This document shows positions 1-9,363 of a stretch of DNA of 64,000 nucleotides, one piece after another. Each line of letters opens with the position of its first letter. Position 1 is the first letter of the stretch. This DNA comes from DATCHW01 sp036508135. GTDB taxonomy: Bacteria; Bacteroidota; Ignavibacteria; Tepidaquicellales; Tepidaquicellaceae. The stretch spans positions 72,335-136,334 of the forward strand of contig DATCHW010000024.1 in the NCBI GenBank assembly GCA_036508135.1, written 5' to 3'. The position numbers and the translations under genes are program-made. The notes under the pieces are model-generated. The model worked only from the letters and a program-made list of their open reading frames with translations. It did not search any database and was not told the DNA's origin.

Positions 1-2
1 AA

Positions 3-614
3 GCCGCTGTCTATGCAATGATAGATGCAGGTATGGATATGAAATTCGGGGAAGCTATACAGAAAATTAATAGTATATACGACAGAGAGGGAATCGAGTA
101 CCAGCAGATATTTGATGAGTTCCTTCACGATTTATACGGCGGAGTGAATTATAAAATAATGTCAGCCGGAATCGTAGCATACCGTACAGCACGTGAAGCA
201 GCGCTTAAACCTTATCCGAATGTATTCCCGACTTTGATAGAACTGGTAAAAATGGGATTAAAACTTGCCGTAGTTTCAGACGCTCCTTCTAAAGAAGCAT
301 GGCTGAGACTTTCTTATCTTAATTTTCATCATCTCTTCGACGTTGTGATAACGTATGATGAGGCGCGTGAGAAAAAACCTTCCCCTGTACCTTTCAATCT
401 TGCTCTTGAAAAACTTGAACTAAAACCTGAAGAATGCCTTATGATAGGGGACTGGGCGGAAAGAGATATGATGGGTGCCAAAGCCGTAGGAATGAAGACG
501 GTGTTTGCGAGATACGGAGATACATTCAATACCCGGCATCCGGGTTCGGATTATGATATCAATTCCATTTCGGAATTGATAGATATAGTAAAAAAAGAAA
601 ATAAAATATTATGA
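3..614 (+). CDS. HAD-family hydrolase, 3' part
   Basis: The reading frame is open from the first bases of the window, so the start lies upstream and the nucleophile motif (DxD) is not visible. What remains has the later HAD motifs: a VVSDAPS segment (motif II type), KKPSP (motif III lysine) and a GDWAERDMMGAK loop (motif IV acidic residues with the usual G-x-x-x-D-x-x-G-A spacing). This matches haloacid-dehalogenase phosphatases that act on small phosphorylated substrates; the substrate cannot be told. The stop overlaps the acpS start by four bases (ATGA), so the two genes are probably translationally coupled. Confidence 0.85.
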   Translation, partial: AAVYAMIDAGMDMKFGEAIQKINSIYDREGIEYQQIFDEFLHDLYGGVNYKIMSAGIVAYRTAREAALKPYPNVFPTLIELVKMGLKLAVVSDAPSKEAWLRLSYLNFHHLFDVVITYDEAREKKPSPVPFNLALEKLELKPEECLMIGDWAERDMMGAKAVGMKTVFARYGDTFNTRHPGSDYDINSISELIDIVKKENKIL

Positions 615-976
615 TAATAGGAATAGGAATTGATATTATAGATATCAAAAGAATTAGGAGCATTTCTGAAAAATTCGGTGAAAGATTCTTCCAAAGGATA
701 TTTACGGATAGCGAGATAAATTATTGTAAATCTTTTTCAAAACCCGAATTGCATTTTGCCGGTAGATTTTGTTCTAAAGAAGCTTACTCAAAGTCTATAG
801 GTACGGGTATTTCGAAACATTTCAGGTGGAAAGATATCGAGATACTTAATGACGAAAAGGGAAAGCCTTATATCCATCATATAAACGAAAACGAGTATTC
901 TAAATTGAATTTTCAGATAAGTATTTCACACACAGATGATTATGCATGTGCCGTAGTTACCTGTGAAAAAATTTAG
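611..976 (+). CDS. acpS: holo-[acyl-carrier-protein] synthase
   Basis: 121 residues, the normal AcpS length. The N-terminus carries GIGIDIIDIKRI, which supplies the magnesium-binding aspartate, and the middle has the FCSKEAYSKSIGTG block with the conserved catalytic K-E-A. The enzyme moves 4'-phosphopantetheine from CoA to acyl carrier protein in the cytoplasm, a step needed for fatty-acid synthesis. It is coupled to the upstream HAD gene through an ATGA overlap and faces the rel gene tail to tail with only two bases between the stop codons. Confidence 0.95.
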   Translation: MIIGIGIDIIDIKRIRSISEKFGERFFQRIFTDSEINYCKSFSKPELHFAGRFCSKEAYSKSIGTGISKHFRWKDIEILNDEKGKPYIHHINENEYSKLNFQISISHTDDYACAVVTCEKI

Positions 977-978
977 AT

Positions 979-3204
979 TTATTCTTCAAATCTTGTGGCG
1001 TTAAGAACGCCCGGTTGAGATTTGATTTTTTCTATGATTGCATTCAGCTGCTTAAGGTTCTCCACAACTAATATCATTGTACCTTCGAACATCGCGTCCT
1101 TCGAATAAATATTCATACTTCTGATATTAACGCTGAAGTTTTTAGATATCACGGAAGTGATATCTTTGATAAGTCCCGGTCTGTCTTCCCCGATAATTTT
1201 GATACCGCCTGTAAATTCTCCTTTCGCGGTATCGCCCCAGTTGATTTCGATTATCCTGTTCGGTTCCTGCAGATATAAATTAAGAATATTTTTGCAGGTT
1301 CGCCTGTGGATCTTTAAACCTTCATTAAAAGTGATAAAACCAATCACATCATCTCCGGGAATTGGATTACAGCATTTTGCATATTCATATTTAAAGCCCT
1401 TCATTTTTTCCAGTTCACCGCCCTTACCCAGGGAAATATCTATCTCGGCTGCTCTTGCATCGGTTATAAACTTGGTAAACGTCTCGGTTTCATTTATTGG
1501 AATTTGCAGGATTTTATCAACAGAAGATTCTAATTGCTGAATTTTATTTTTATCAGATAATATATCTATCACTTCCTCAAGACGGTGCTCGTCTTTCCCT
1601 GCTTCATAGTAGAAATTATTTAAGTCTTTAAACTTTAATCTCTGGACAATCTTTAATAATGTATCTTCATTTATATGAAGTTTGTGCTTCTTTAACTTTT
1701 TTTCATATTGCTCTTTTCCTACGGTTACAAATTTCTTTTTTTCAATATTGAAATACTTTTTAATATCAGTCCGGGCTTTTTGTGTTACCACAAATTTTTC
1801 CCAGTCCTTTTTTGGCTTCGGATTTTTCGAAGTGATAATCTCAATCTGATTTCCGCTCCTGAGTTTAGAGTCAAGGTTCACTATTTTTCCGTTAACTTTT
1901 GCTCCTATGCACCTCATGCCCACTTCGGTATGGATTTCGAATGCAAAATCAAGAGGCGTTGCACCGGAAGGAAGGATTTTTAATTCACCTTTTGGAGTGA
2001 AACAGTAAATTTCATCCTGATATAAATTCAGTTTAAAACTTTCTATCAATTGTTTTGAAGTCTCGTCATCCTTAGCAGTATTTTCAAAAGTATCCCTTAT
2101 CCATTGCATCCAGTATTCAAGGTTTTTATCGTCGATGTTTGTATTTTCTTTATATTTCCAATGTGCGGCAACACCTTTCTCGGCTATTTCATGCATATCC
2201 CTTGTCCGTATCTGTACTTCCACCATTTTACCTTCCTTGCTAACAAGGGTCGTGTGAATGGATTGATATCCGTTCTGTTTCGGAAGGGAAATATAATCTT
2301 TAAATCTTTCGGGAACAGGTATATATATTTCGGAGCATATTCCATAAACAGAAAAGCAGTCGTTTTTATGCTCTGTATCCAGAATCACCCTCACAGCAAA
2401 TAAATCAAATATATCATCTATTGATTTAGCACGTGTCATTAATTTCTTGTGAATACTATATATGGATTTTGCCCTGCCGTATATTTCAAATTTGTAATTC
2501 TCTTTTGTTAATCTTTCTTTTATCGGCTCGATGAATTTTTTTACTAATTTTTCTCTTTCTCTTTTTTTCTCTTTTAATTTCTTCGCTATTTCTTCGTATT
2601 CAATTTTGTTCAGGTATTTGAAAGAGAGATCTTCAAGTTCGGTCTTTACATTTGAAAGCCCGAATCTATGAGCAAAGGGTGCGTATATATCTATAGTTTC
2701 CTGAGCAAGACGCATTTTTTTAGTTTCGGTAAGGAACTCAAGCGTCCGCAGGTTATGAAGTCTGTCCGCAAATTTAACGAGCATTACCCTGATATCGGAT
2801 GTCATAGAGAGCAGAAGTTTCTTATACGATTCAATTTGCTTCAATTCGTAATTGTCAAAAATCCCTTCAATCTTTGTTGCTCCGTCCACAATTTCGGCAA
2901 TTTCATTCCCGAACTCTTCCCTAAGATCTTTTATTGTAAATTTTGTATCCTCAACTACATCGTGCAATAATGCTGCTGAAACGGATATATCATCGAGAGG
3001 GATTTCTCTTGCGATTATCAAGGCTACTTCATAAGGATGTGAAAAATAAGGCTCACCCGATGCGCGTTTATCATTTCTATGCGCCTCGAGTGCAAATTTG
3101 AAAGCTTTCGAAATTACTTCTTCTTTAATCTTATTTGAAGGAAGATTCTTCCTGCAATTTATAAGTAATTCTTCGAGTTTTTTTTTGTAAAAATTACTTA
3201 ACAT
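979..3204 (-). CDS. rel: bifunctional (p)ppGpp synthetase/hydrolase
   Basis: 741 residues, full Rel/SpoT length. Domains in order: HD hydrolase with HDVVED at residues 81-86, (p)ppGpp synthetase around residues 240-350 (RAKSIYSIHKKL, then DLFAVRVI), TGS domain around 400-460, and a C-terminal ACT domain from about 665. The intact HD motif and synthetase motifs suggest both making and degrading the stringent-response alarmone. It is the last gene of a leftward run that begins with the lipoprotein gene and upp. Confidence 0.95.
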   Translation of the reverse strand: MLSNFYKKKLEELLINCRKNLPSNKIKEEVISKAFKFALEAHRNDKRASGEPYFSHPYEVALIIAREIPLDDISVSAALLHDVVEDTKFTIKDLREEFGNEIAEIVDGATKIEGIFDNYELKQIESYKKLLLSMTSDIRVMLVKFADRLHNLRTLEFLTETKKMRLAQETIDIYAPFAHRFGLSNVKTELEDLSFKYLNKIEYEEIAKKLKEKKREREKLVKKFIEPIKERLTKENYKFEIYGRAKSIYSIHKKLMTRAKSIDDIFDLFAVRVILDTEHKNDCFSVYGICSEIYIPVPERFKDYISLPKQNGYQSIHTTLVSKEGKMVEVQIRTRDMHEIAEKGVAAHWKYKENTNIDDKNLEYWMQWIRDTFENTAKDDETSKQLIESFKLNLYQDEIYCFTPKGELKILPSGATPLDFAFEIHTEVGMRCIGAKVNGKIVNLDSKLRSGNQIEIITSKNPKPKKDWEKFVVTQKARTDIKKYFNIEKKKFVTVGKEQYEKKLKKHKLHINEDTLLKIVQRLKFKDLNNFYYEAGKDEHRLEEVIDILSDKNKIQQLESSVDKILQIPINETETFTKFITDARAAEIDISLGKGGELEKMKGFKYEYAKCCNPIPGDDVIGFITFNEGLKIHRRTCKNILNLYLQEPNRIIEINWGDTAKGEFTGGIKIIGEDRPGLIKDITSVISKNFSVNIRSMNIYSKDAMFEGTMILVVENLKQLNAIIEKIKSQPGVLNATRFEE

Positions 3205-3226
3205 TTCTTTAAATCAATTTACCTGA

Positions 3227-3871
3227 TTATGTGCCAAAAAGTCTGTCGCCCGCGTCGCCGAGTCCCGGAAGAATATACCCCTTATCATTAAGCTTGTCAT
3301 CGATAAAACAAGTAAATATCTTTATCAATTTTTTATCACTGCTCCCGAATCTTTTTTCGATTGCAGCAAGACCTTCGGGTGCACATAACAATGATACAAT
3401 ATTAATATCGATGATGTTCATATTCAATAAATATTCTATCGTGAATATTATGCTTCCGCCGGTGGCTATCATAGGGTCAAGTACTATCACTTTCAGATTT
3501 TTTTTATCTTTTATATGAGGAAATTTGAAATAATATTTTATCGGCTTAAGTGATTCTTCATCCCTGTATAAACCTATATGGCTTATGGATGCATTCGGAT
3601 ATAGATTCCTGAATCCTTCCGTTAAACCAAGCCCTGCACGTAATATCGGAAGAATTACAACTTTTGTATTTATCTTTTGACCTTTTGCTTTTTTTAAAGG
3701 TGTAAATATAGTCTTATTTTCAGTCTTTAGTTCTGAATACACTTCAGCCGCCATTAAATATGAAATTCTTTCAAGGCAACTCTTAAAACTTACAATATCA
3801 GTTTTATTATCCCTTAATCGTGTAAGGTAATGAGCTACTAAAGGGTGCTTGGAAACATTGATATTAATCAT
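3227..3871 (-). CDS. upp: uracil phosphoribosyltransferase
   Basis: 214 residues. The PRPP-binding loop reads DPMIATGGS and the C-terminus ends in GLGDAGDRLFGT, both hallmarks of uracil phosphoribosyltransferase, which turns uracil and PRPP into UMP in pyrimidine salvage. It sits 22 bases upstream of rel on the same strand and 18 bases downstream of the lipoprotein gene, so a shared transcript is likely. Confidence 0.93.
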   Translation of the reverse strand: MININVSKHPLVAHYLTRLRDNKTDIVSFKSCLERISYLMAAEVYSELKTENKTIFTPLKKAKGQKINTKVVILPILRAGLGLTEGFRNLYPNASISHIGLYRDEESLKPIKYYFKFPHIKDKKNLKVIVLDPMIATGGSIIFTIEYLLNMNIIDINIVSLLCAPEGLAAIEKRFGSSDKKLIKIFTCFIDDKLNDKGYILPGLGDAGDRLFGT

Positions 3872-3889
3872 TCTAATAAAATTGATGTT

Positions 3890-4933
3890 TTACAATAAGT
3901 CTATTGATAGTTTTAGCGATGTTTCTTTTATAGTTTTAAACGATTGACCTTTCGATGATACTTTAGCAAGCATTTTAACAATTTGTTCCGTCTCTTTCTT
4001 TACCATGCATCCTTTTGAAAGATTATATTTCATAAGTCCTGTACCTCCGGCAGTCACATCTTCAATTTTCATAGAGCCTTCCTTTGTCTTATATTCCTTG
4101 TCGATAAATTCTATATCCAGTTTTCCATTAATAGAAACTATATCTCCGGCATCAGTTTTCTGTATATCCTTTACACTGTAATTCACGATATTTTTAAATC
4201 TGAATGGTGGATTATCCGATGTTATTGTTTGAGACCATACTGAATCTTTTGGCACGTCATTTTTGGGAAACACCTGATATTGCATTGTTAATACCTCTTT
4301 CAGGGATGATTTCAGGCTCTCCTTGATTGCATCTTTTGCTTGCTGGCTTACAGTATCCCCTAACTCTTTGAATAATTTATCATATATCGCTTCCAGTTCA
4401 TAAGGCTCGAAAAATTCATTATTGCTCCCCACTCTGATTTTAAAATAATTTCCTATCATATTATTATAAACCAGAAAATCTTTCATTGTACTTATGCTAT
4501 CCTTAACGCTTGAATTATAGACTATAGTATTTGATTCATCTTTAGCGGATTGCTTTACGGTAACTATAATACTGTCATATTTCATTTTAAGAGTAATCAC
4601 ACCTGTTGCATTCACTTCTGCAACTTCCTGTGTATAATAATAAGCCTCTATCTGCTCCTGAGATATCATATCTTCCTTCTTCGCTGCATCCGCACTTGAT
4701 TCTTTCGTAGATTTTACCATTTTATATCTGAATATATCGCCGACTTTAGGCTTCAGTTTCAAATCTATTCGTGTATTTCCTTTATCGTCAGTTTTGATAA
4801 GTTCGGAATTAGTTTCGGTCTTTGGTTTGTTTTCATCCTTGATATTAGGGTCTTTTTTACCGCAATTTATTAAAAATAGCGGCAGTACAACCATCATTAC
4901 AAGTAAAATCAGGCTTCTTAAATTATTAATCAT
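3890..4933 (-). CDS. lipoprotein of unknown function
   Basis: 347 residues. The N-terminus is a signal peptide ending in a lipobox (LINC, cysteine 24), followed by a Lys/Asp-rich linker, so the protein is probably lipid-anchored in the envelope. The remainder is rich in beta-strand-like segments and ends in repeated short charged strands. I do not recognise a catalytic motif. It is the first gene before upp and rel; its upstream region holds the left 29-bp island repeat, so it marks the chromosomal side of the island junction. Confidence 0.75.
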   Translation of the reverse strand: MINNLRSLILLVMMVVLPLFLINCGKKDPNIKDENKPKTETNSELIKTDDKGNTRIDLKLKPKVGDIFRYKMVKSTKESSADAAKKEDMISQEQIEAYYYTQEVAEVNATGVITLKMKYDSIIVTVKQSAKDESNTIVYNSSVKDSISTMKDFLVYNNMIGNYFKIRVGSNNEFFEPYELEAIYDKLFKELGDTVSQQAKDAIKESLKSSLKEVLTMQYQVFPKNDVPKDSVWSQTITSDNPPFRFKNIVNYSVKDIQKTDAGDIVSINGKLDIEFIDKEYKTKEGSMKIEDVTAGGTGLMKYNLSKGCMVKKETEQIVKMLAKVSSKGQSFKTIKETSLKLSIDLL

Positions 4934-4982
4934 AGAAAAACTTACTCCTTTTCTTTAAAAATTTAGAAAATATACGGATATT

Positions 4983-5011
4983 AAATTGCATATTCAAAGC
5001 AAATGAAAAGC
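4983..5011 (+). repeat. 29-bp direct repeat, left copy
   Basis: This 29-base sequence recurs in the same orientation at 15048-15076 with one mismatch. The two copies bracket the whole accessory region between the lipoprotein gene and tRNA-Val. They may be attachment-site copies or the trace of a recombination event. No integrase gene is seen between them. Confidence 0.75.
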
Positions 5012-5020
5012 AGACTTTTT

Positions 5021-5232
5021 CTGAAAATACACATCTGTCCAAAATAAATATTATTAAAAATATTTCGGACAACAAAAGCGGAAATCCAGTAAAAAATTCC
5101 CCCTTAATAAAGGGGGAACAAAAGGGGGTTGTCTTTGTTTCGATGATAATTTGTCCCAAAAAAGTTAATTATTTTAATTTAATTGCACTTTTATTTAAGT
5201 TCAATTTATTTTGGACAGCTGTGCTGAAAATA
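5021..5232. mobile_element. MITE with 9-bp target-site duplication
   Basis: The element itself spans 5030-5223 (194 bp). Its ends are 20-bp terminal inverted repeats (5030-5049 and 5204-5223, 19 of 20 matching) that start CACA-C/T-CTGTCC-like. The perfect direct repeat CTGAAAATA lies immediately outside both ends (5021-5029 and 5224-5232), the signature of a transposition event. The interior codes for nothing credible and includes a small GC-rich hairpin (about 5098-5116). Length, inverted repeats and duplication define a miniature inverted-repeat element mobilised by a transposase encoded elsewhere; the family is not known. Confidence 0.85.
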
Positions 5233-5281
5233 ACTTATTTCTTCCCTTGATGTAAAACCGTTCTTTGTACTCCTCCCAATG

Positions 5282-5313
5282 TGTCATTCCCTAATGCTCC
5301 TATAGGGAATCCA
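5282..5313 (-). repeat. GGATTCC/GGAATGACA dispersed repeat, copy 1
   Basis: Read on the minus strand this is CTGGATTCC, a variable centre, then GGAATGACA. The centre forms a hairpin with 8-bp arms. The same framework occurs twice more on the plus strand at 13001-13030 and 13832-13861, so it is a dispersed repeat of the island. Confidence 0.65.
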
Positions 5314-5518
5314 GTTCTTCTCCCTTTTTTCTCAAATCAACCAAACAACTAATCAACTGATTAACTATTTTTATCATTCATCCATACACTCATACACCCA
5401 TACTCTTTTTCTTTCTTACTTGCTCACTCATTCTACAATTTTTCCTTTCTGTATCATCTTAATCATTTGAATCTTATTAATCAGTGATACTACTTAACGA
5501 ACTCAACAAATTTTCTTC

Positions 5519-5625
5519 CTGCTCCTGCAACTTATTATGTTCCAACTCCTGCATCTGCCACTGCTCCTGCAACTTGCCACTGCTCCTGCAACTGATTATG
5601 CTCCTGCAACTGCTACTGCAACTTT
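5519..5625 (+). repeat. degenerate ctgctcctgcaact tandem repeat
   Basis: About seven imperfect copies of a 14-base unit resembling ctgctcctgcaact lie in the leader of the restriction gene. They keep an open frame that would add a Cys/Leu-rich peptide, but the unit is not protein-like and the restriction protein is complete without it. Confidence 0.6.
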
Positions 5626-5672
5626 TTTTTCACCCTTTTTTAAATTCTTCTTTTTCAATACCTTTACTCATT

Positions 5673-8666
5673 ATGGGGATAAATTCAGATTCATTTGATA
5701 TTGCTTTCACAGAAGTAAAAAAACTCGTCGATAAATTCAATCAGGGCATAAAACATTATCTCTCTCCATCCTACAATGAAACAGAAGTAAGAAAAGATTT
5801 TATAGATAAGTTTTTCATCGTTCTCGGCTGGGATGTTAATCACGATATTCAACAAGACCCGTATCAGCAGGAAGTGAAAGTCGAAAAAACTCAGGATAAT
5901 CAAAAACGAACCGATTATACTTTCTATCTCTTTCCCAATTTTAAAGATACTAAGTTTTATGTCGAAGCTAAAAAGCCGTCTCAAAATCTCCGTAATGCTG
6001 ATTATTATTTCCAGACAATCCGCTATGGATGGAATTCAAAAACTCCTATCGTAGTATTAACCGATTTTGAAGAGTTTCATATTCTCGATTGCCGTATCCG
6101 TCCCGATATAAATAAAGTTATCGATGGTTTCCATAAACAATATTATTATACAGATTATTTAGAAAAAGAAAAATTCTCTGAAATATATTATCTCTTTTCT
6201 CACGAATCAGTCACAGCCGACTCTCTCGAACGCTATGCAGACTCTTTACCGAAACCAAAAGGTAAAGCCTCAGAAAAAGGGTTTGTGAAAATCAAACTCC
6301 AGACCATTGATGAAGAATTCCTGGAATATATAGACCGCACCCGTGAATCTCTCGCAAAAGCATTTAAAAAGAATGACGAAAATCTCGGAAGCGAAGAACT
6401 CACAGAAGCTACTCAGCGAACCATCGACCGCCTCGTATTTATCCGTTTCCTCGAAGATAAATTAATTGAACAGGATAATTATGTTTCTGAATTCGGAAAA
6501 AGCAATAAAGCGTGGATAGATTTCATTACCGCTTGCAGACGTCTCGATTCAAAATACAATGGAATTGTTTTTAAGAAACATTTCATAGATGAACAGAATT
6601 TCCGTGGACCCGAACTGAATGAGTTCAAAAATATCTGTAATGAAATTTCACATCTGAATTCACCCTATGACTTTAATGCAATTCCCATTCATATACTTGG
6701 CTCTATTTACGAGCGTTTTCTCGGAAAGGTTGTTCACGCTACAGATAAACGTGTCAAAGTCGAAGAAAAGCCCGAAGTCCGTAAAGCCGGAGGTGTTTAT
6801 TACACCCCAAAATATATTGTGGATTACATAGTCGATAACACTATCGGCAAAATCCTTCGAAACGAAGACTCCACACCTCTCGTTCCCATGCTCCCGCGTG
6901 GGAACGTAAAAGGCAAAACCCCCGCCGAAATCTCCAAGCTCCGTTTCGCCGATATCGCCTGCGGAAGCGGTTCATTCCTCATTGGTGTATTCGAAACTCT
7001 GCTCGACTATCACAACAAATACTATCAACAGCATAAAGCACAGGCAAAAAAAGACGGATGCATAGAAAAAGACGGGATAATGGTCTTAAGCATCAAACAA
7101 AAACAAAATATACTTCTCAATAATATTTACGGAGTCGATATCGACCAGCAGGCAGTCGAAGTCACACAGTTATCACTTGCACTCAAAATGCTCGAAGACG
7201 AAACCACTGCAACAGCAAACGATATGCAGGTACTCTTTCACGAAAAAATCCTGCCTGACTTAAGCAATAATATTATCTGCGGTAACTCTTTGATTGGAAC
7301 AGATATACTCTCAGGAAGTATGTTTGCAAGTGAAGATGAAAGAAAACTAAACCCAATGGATTTCGAAACAACATTCCCGGAAATAATGAAAAACGGGGGA
7401 TTCGATGCGATCGTAGGTAATCCACCGTATGTAAATATTGAAAACTTAGATGATATTACTAAAAATTATTATTTCAACAATTATAACACTTGTGTAGGAA
7501 GAACAGATATTTACATTGTCTTTATTGAAAAAGCATTGAAACTTTTAAATAAGAATGGACTTTTATCATATATTATACCATTTGCATTTACAAATCAAGT
7601 ATATGGCACACTATTAAGAAAATACATTATACAAAATTACAAGATAAACGAAATTGTAGATACAAGTGACTATTTTATATTTGATTCTGCAAATGTTAAG
7701 AATATAATAATTAGTATAGAGAAGTTAAAAAAATCAAAATCTTTAACAACAGTAAAAAGGTTTTTAAATGAAGATAGTTTTGTTCAGCAAATATCCTATA
7801 AATATTTTAAAATTGAACAGGATAATTTTCTCAGTTTAAAAGATTGTCGATTAGAAACTAAAGACTTAATAAAACTTATTCCAATAAAAGAAAAGATGCA
7901 TAGTTTATCAGTACCTTTTTATAAAATTTGTTTGATTGCTTATGGGGTAAGGATTAATCATAAGAATAAAAATATTGGTAAGGATTATTATATATCGTTG
8001 AATTATAAATCTGGTTATAAACATTTTTGTGAAGGTAAGAATATTGATAGATATTATTTTGAACAATATGGCTGGCTAAATTATAAACCAACCGAACATT
8101 ATAATCCCATGTTTCCGGAATTATTTGAAAATGAAAAATTGATGTTTATTAATGTAGTTAAAGATAGACTAAGATTTTGCTTTGATAATGAGGACACATA
8201 TAACAGTCATACGGTTATAAACTGTGTTAGGATAGACAAACTTAAGAATGCTAATCACATATCAGCACGAAACATTCTAAATGAGAGTAATTTAAACTTT
8301 TGTAAAAATTATAGTTACTATTATTTACTCGGTATTTTAAATTCGAATATTATTAATTGGTATTTTGTGAACTTTTTAAGTGAAAGTCTACACTTTTATC
8401 CGAATGATGCAAAAAATCTTCCCATCAAAGAAATCAACTTCCAAAACGAAACCGAAAAACAAGCACATGACAAAATAGTTCAACTCGTTGAACAAATGCT
8501 CGAATCAAAGAAACAACTCCAATTAATAAAAACCGACAAAGACAAAACATATTACGAACGCAAATGCGAAACACTCGACAACCAAATCGACTCCGAAGTC
8601 TATAAACTCTACGGCCTAACCGAAGAAGAAATTAAAATAGTAGAAGATAAGAATGAAGGAAAGTAA
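5673..8666 (+). CDS. type IIG restriction enzyme/DNA methyltransferase
   Basis: I place the start at the ATG at 5673 (997 residues), because the 63 in-frame codons upstream are a low-complexity repeat. An N-terminal nuclease domain has D81 and E98-x-K100 (VEAKKP), a PD-(D/E)XK site. The adenine methyltransferase core has motif I DIACGSGSF (427-435; the usual DPACGSGSF has Pro) and motif IV NPPY (583-586). A C-terminal target-recognition region follows, with a coiled-coil end. This is the one-chain cut-and-modify layout of type IIG enzymes. Two oddities are described in the findings: an in-frame palindromic repeat at 6881-6906, and an AT-richer recognition region. The gene overlaps the next by 14 bases. 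Confidence 0.88.
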   Translation: MGINSDSFDIAFTEVKKLVDKFNQGIKHYLSPSYNETEVRKDFIDKFFIVLGWDVNHDIQQDPYQQEVKVEKTQDNQKRTDYTFYLFPNFKDTKFYVEAKKPSQNLRNADYYFQTIRYGWNSKTPIVVLTDFEEFHILDCRIRPDINKVIDGFHKQYYYTDYLEKEKFSEIYYLFSHESVTADSLERYADSLPKPKGKASEKGFVKIKLQTIDEEFLEYIDRTRESLAKAFKKNDENLGSEELTEATQRTIDRLVFIRFLEDKLIEQDNYVSEFGKSNKAWIDFITACRRLDSKYNGIVFKKHFIDEQNFRGPELNEFKNICNEISHLNSPYDFNAIPIHILGSIYERFLGKVVHATDKRVKVEEKPEVRKAGGVYYTPKYIVDYIVDNTIGKILRNEDSTPLVPMLPRGNVKGKTPAEISKLRFADIACGSGSFLIGVFETLLDYHNKYYQQHKAQAKKDGCIEKDGIMVLSIKQKQNILLNNIYGVDIDQQAVEVTQLSLALKMLEDETTATANDMQVLFHEKILPDLSNNIICGNSLIGTDILSGSMFASEDERKLNPMDFETTFPEIMKNGGFDAIVGNPPYVNIENLDDITKNYYFNNYNTCVGRTDIYIVFIEKALKLLNKNGLLSYIIPFAFTNQVYGTLLRKYIIQNYKINEIVDTSDYFIFDSANVKNIIISIEKLKKSKSLTTVKRFLNEDSFVQQISYKYFKIEQDNFLSLKDCRLETKDLIKLIPIKEKMHSLSVPFYKICLIAYGVRINHKNKNIGKDYYISLNYKSGYKHFCEGKNIDRYYFEQYGWLNYKPTEHYNPMFPELFENEKLMFINVVKDRLRFCFDNEDTYNSHTVINCVRIDKLKNANHISARNILNESNLNFCKNYSYYYLLGILNSNIINWYFVNFLSESLHFYPNDAKNLPIKEINFQNETEKQAHDKIVQLVEQMLESKKQLQLIKTDKDKTYYERKCETLDNQIDSEVYKLYGLTEEEIKIVEDKNEGK
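6881..6906 (+). repeat. palindromic repeat inserted in the restriction gene
   Basis: The 26 bases form a hairpin with an 11-bp stem (one G-T pair) and a tccc loop. They encode roughly LVPMLPRGN in frame. They fall between the KIL and KGKTPAEI segments that are normally close together just before methyltransferase motif I. A related but decayed sequence lies at 13054-13088 outside any gene. Confidence 0.7.
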
Positions 8667-9315
8667 ATTAGATCCTTTTTCTAAATATCCTATTTTGAAG
8701 GATAAATTGATTTTATTAGAAAATCAGAAAAATGAGCATTTTAAATTATATGAATTATCTTGTTCAGCAAATCACAATAATATTTATATAACAGATTTTT
8801 TTATTAAAATAGTATTAAAACGTTCGTTAGATTTATTAGATTCATTTATACTTTTAATTAAACATTGGCATCATAATATATCTGGTTCATTATTGAGAAT
8901 GCAAATTGATAACCTGATAAGAATTGATTATTTATCATATCGAAGCGATGAATTATTCACTAAAGAATTTTTACGAGGAAAATCTTTTAGAGAGTTAAAA
9001 CATACAGATGGGAAAAGAATAACTGATCAATTATTAATAGATTTGTGTAAAAAAAGATATCCTTGGTTACAAAAGATTTATACTGAAACTTCTAAATTTA
9101 TTCATTTATCAAGTAAGAACTATTATTCAACTATCATAAATATTAATGAAAAAGATAGAACCGTGAGTGAATATTTTTCAATAGGTTCTCCTAATTGGCC
9201 TGAAGATTCATTAATTGAGTTCTTAGATGCCTTCTATACGATCACGAATGCAATACTTGAAATTGTTAAAAAATGGATTGATTATAAAGAAAATTTAATG
9301 AATTCAACAGATTAA
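8653..9315 (+). CDS. uncharacterised protein coupled to the restriction gene
   Basis: 220 residues, mostly predicted helical, with no signal peptide. The start overlaps the end of the restriction gene by 14 bases, so it is translated from the same message. I do not recognise the family with certainty. A conserved-looking helical core has Arg-rich segments around residues 75-95 and an FIHLS segment near residue 150, which resembles HEPN-like helical proteins found beside restriction and abortive-infection genes. A role as an accessory to defence is inferred from position only. Confidence 0.6.
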   Translation: MKESKLDPFSKYPILKDKLILLENQKNEHFKLYELSCSANHNNIYITDFFIKIVLKRSLDLLDSFILLIKHWHHNISGSLLRMQIDNLIRIDYLSYRSDELFTKEFLRGKSFRELKHTDGKRITDQLLIDLCKKRYPWLQKIYTETSKFIHLSSKNYYSTIININEKDRTVSEYFSIGSPNWPEDSLIEFLDAFYTITNAILEIVKKWIDYKENLMNSTD

Positions 9316-9363
9316 TAGTATTTAAGTACAAAATTAAATTTTTAATAATTAAATATCATAACT

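Larger units (their letters stand above)
4934..5672. other. island left junction and gene-free region
   Basis: There is no convincing gene here. The region holds the left copy of a 29-bp direct repeat (4983-5011), a MITE with target duplication (5021-5232), an inverted-repeat element of the GGATTCC...GGAATGACA type (5282-5313), a T/C-rich low-complexity stretch (about 5320-5480), and degenerate repeats of a ctgctcctgcaact unit (about 5519-5625). An open frame in phase with the restriction gene crosses the last stretch, but its Cys/Leu-rich translation reflects the repeats. Confidence 0.7.

Noticed and set aside
4926..5159. 77-residue frame on the minus strand
   Set aside because: It overlaps the MITE and its hairpin, its start has no support, and its composition follows the repeats.
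5484..5672. 63-codon N-terminal extension of the restriction gene
   Set aside because: The translation (Cys/Leu-rich) comes from a degenerate tandem repeat. The protein is complete from the ATG at 5673.
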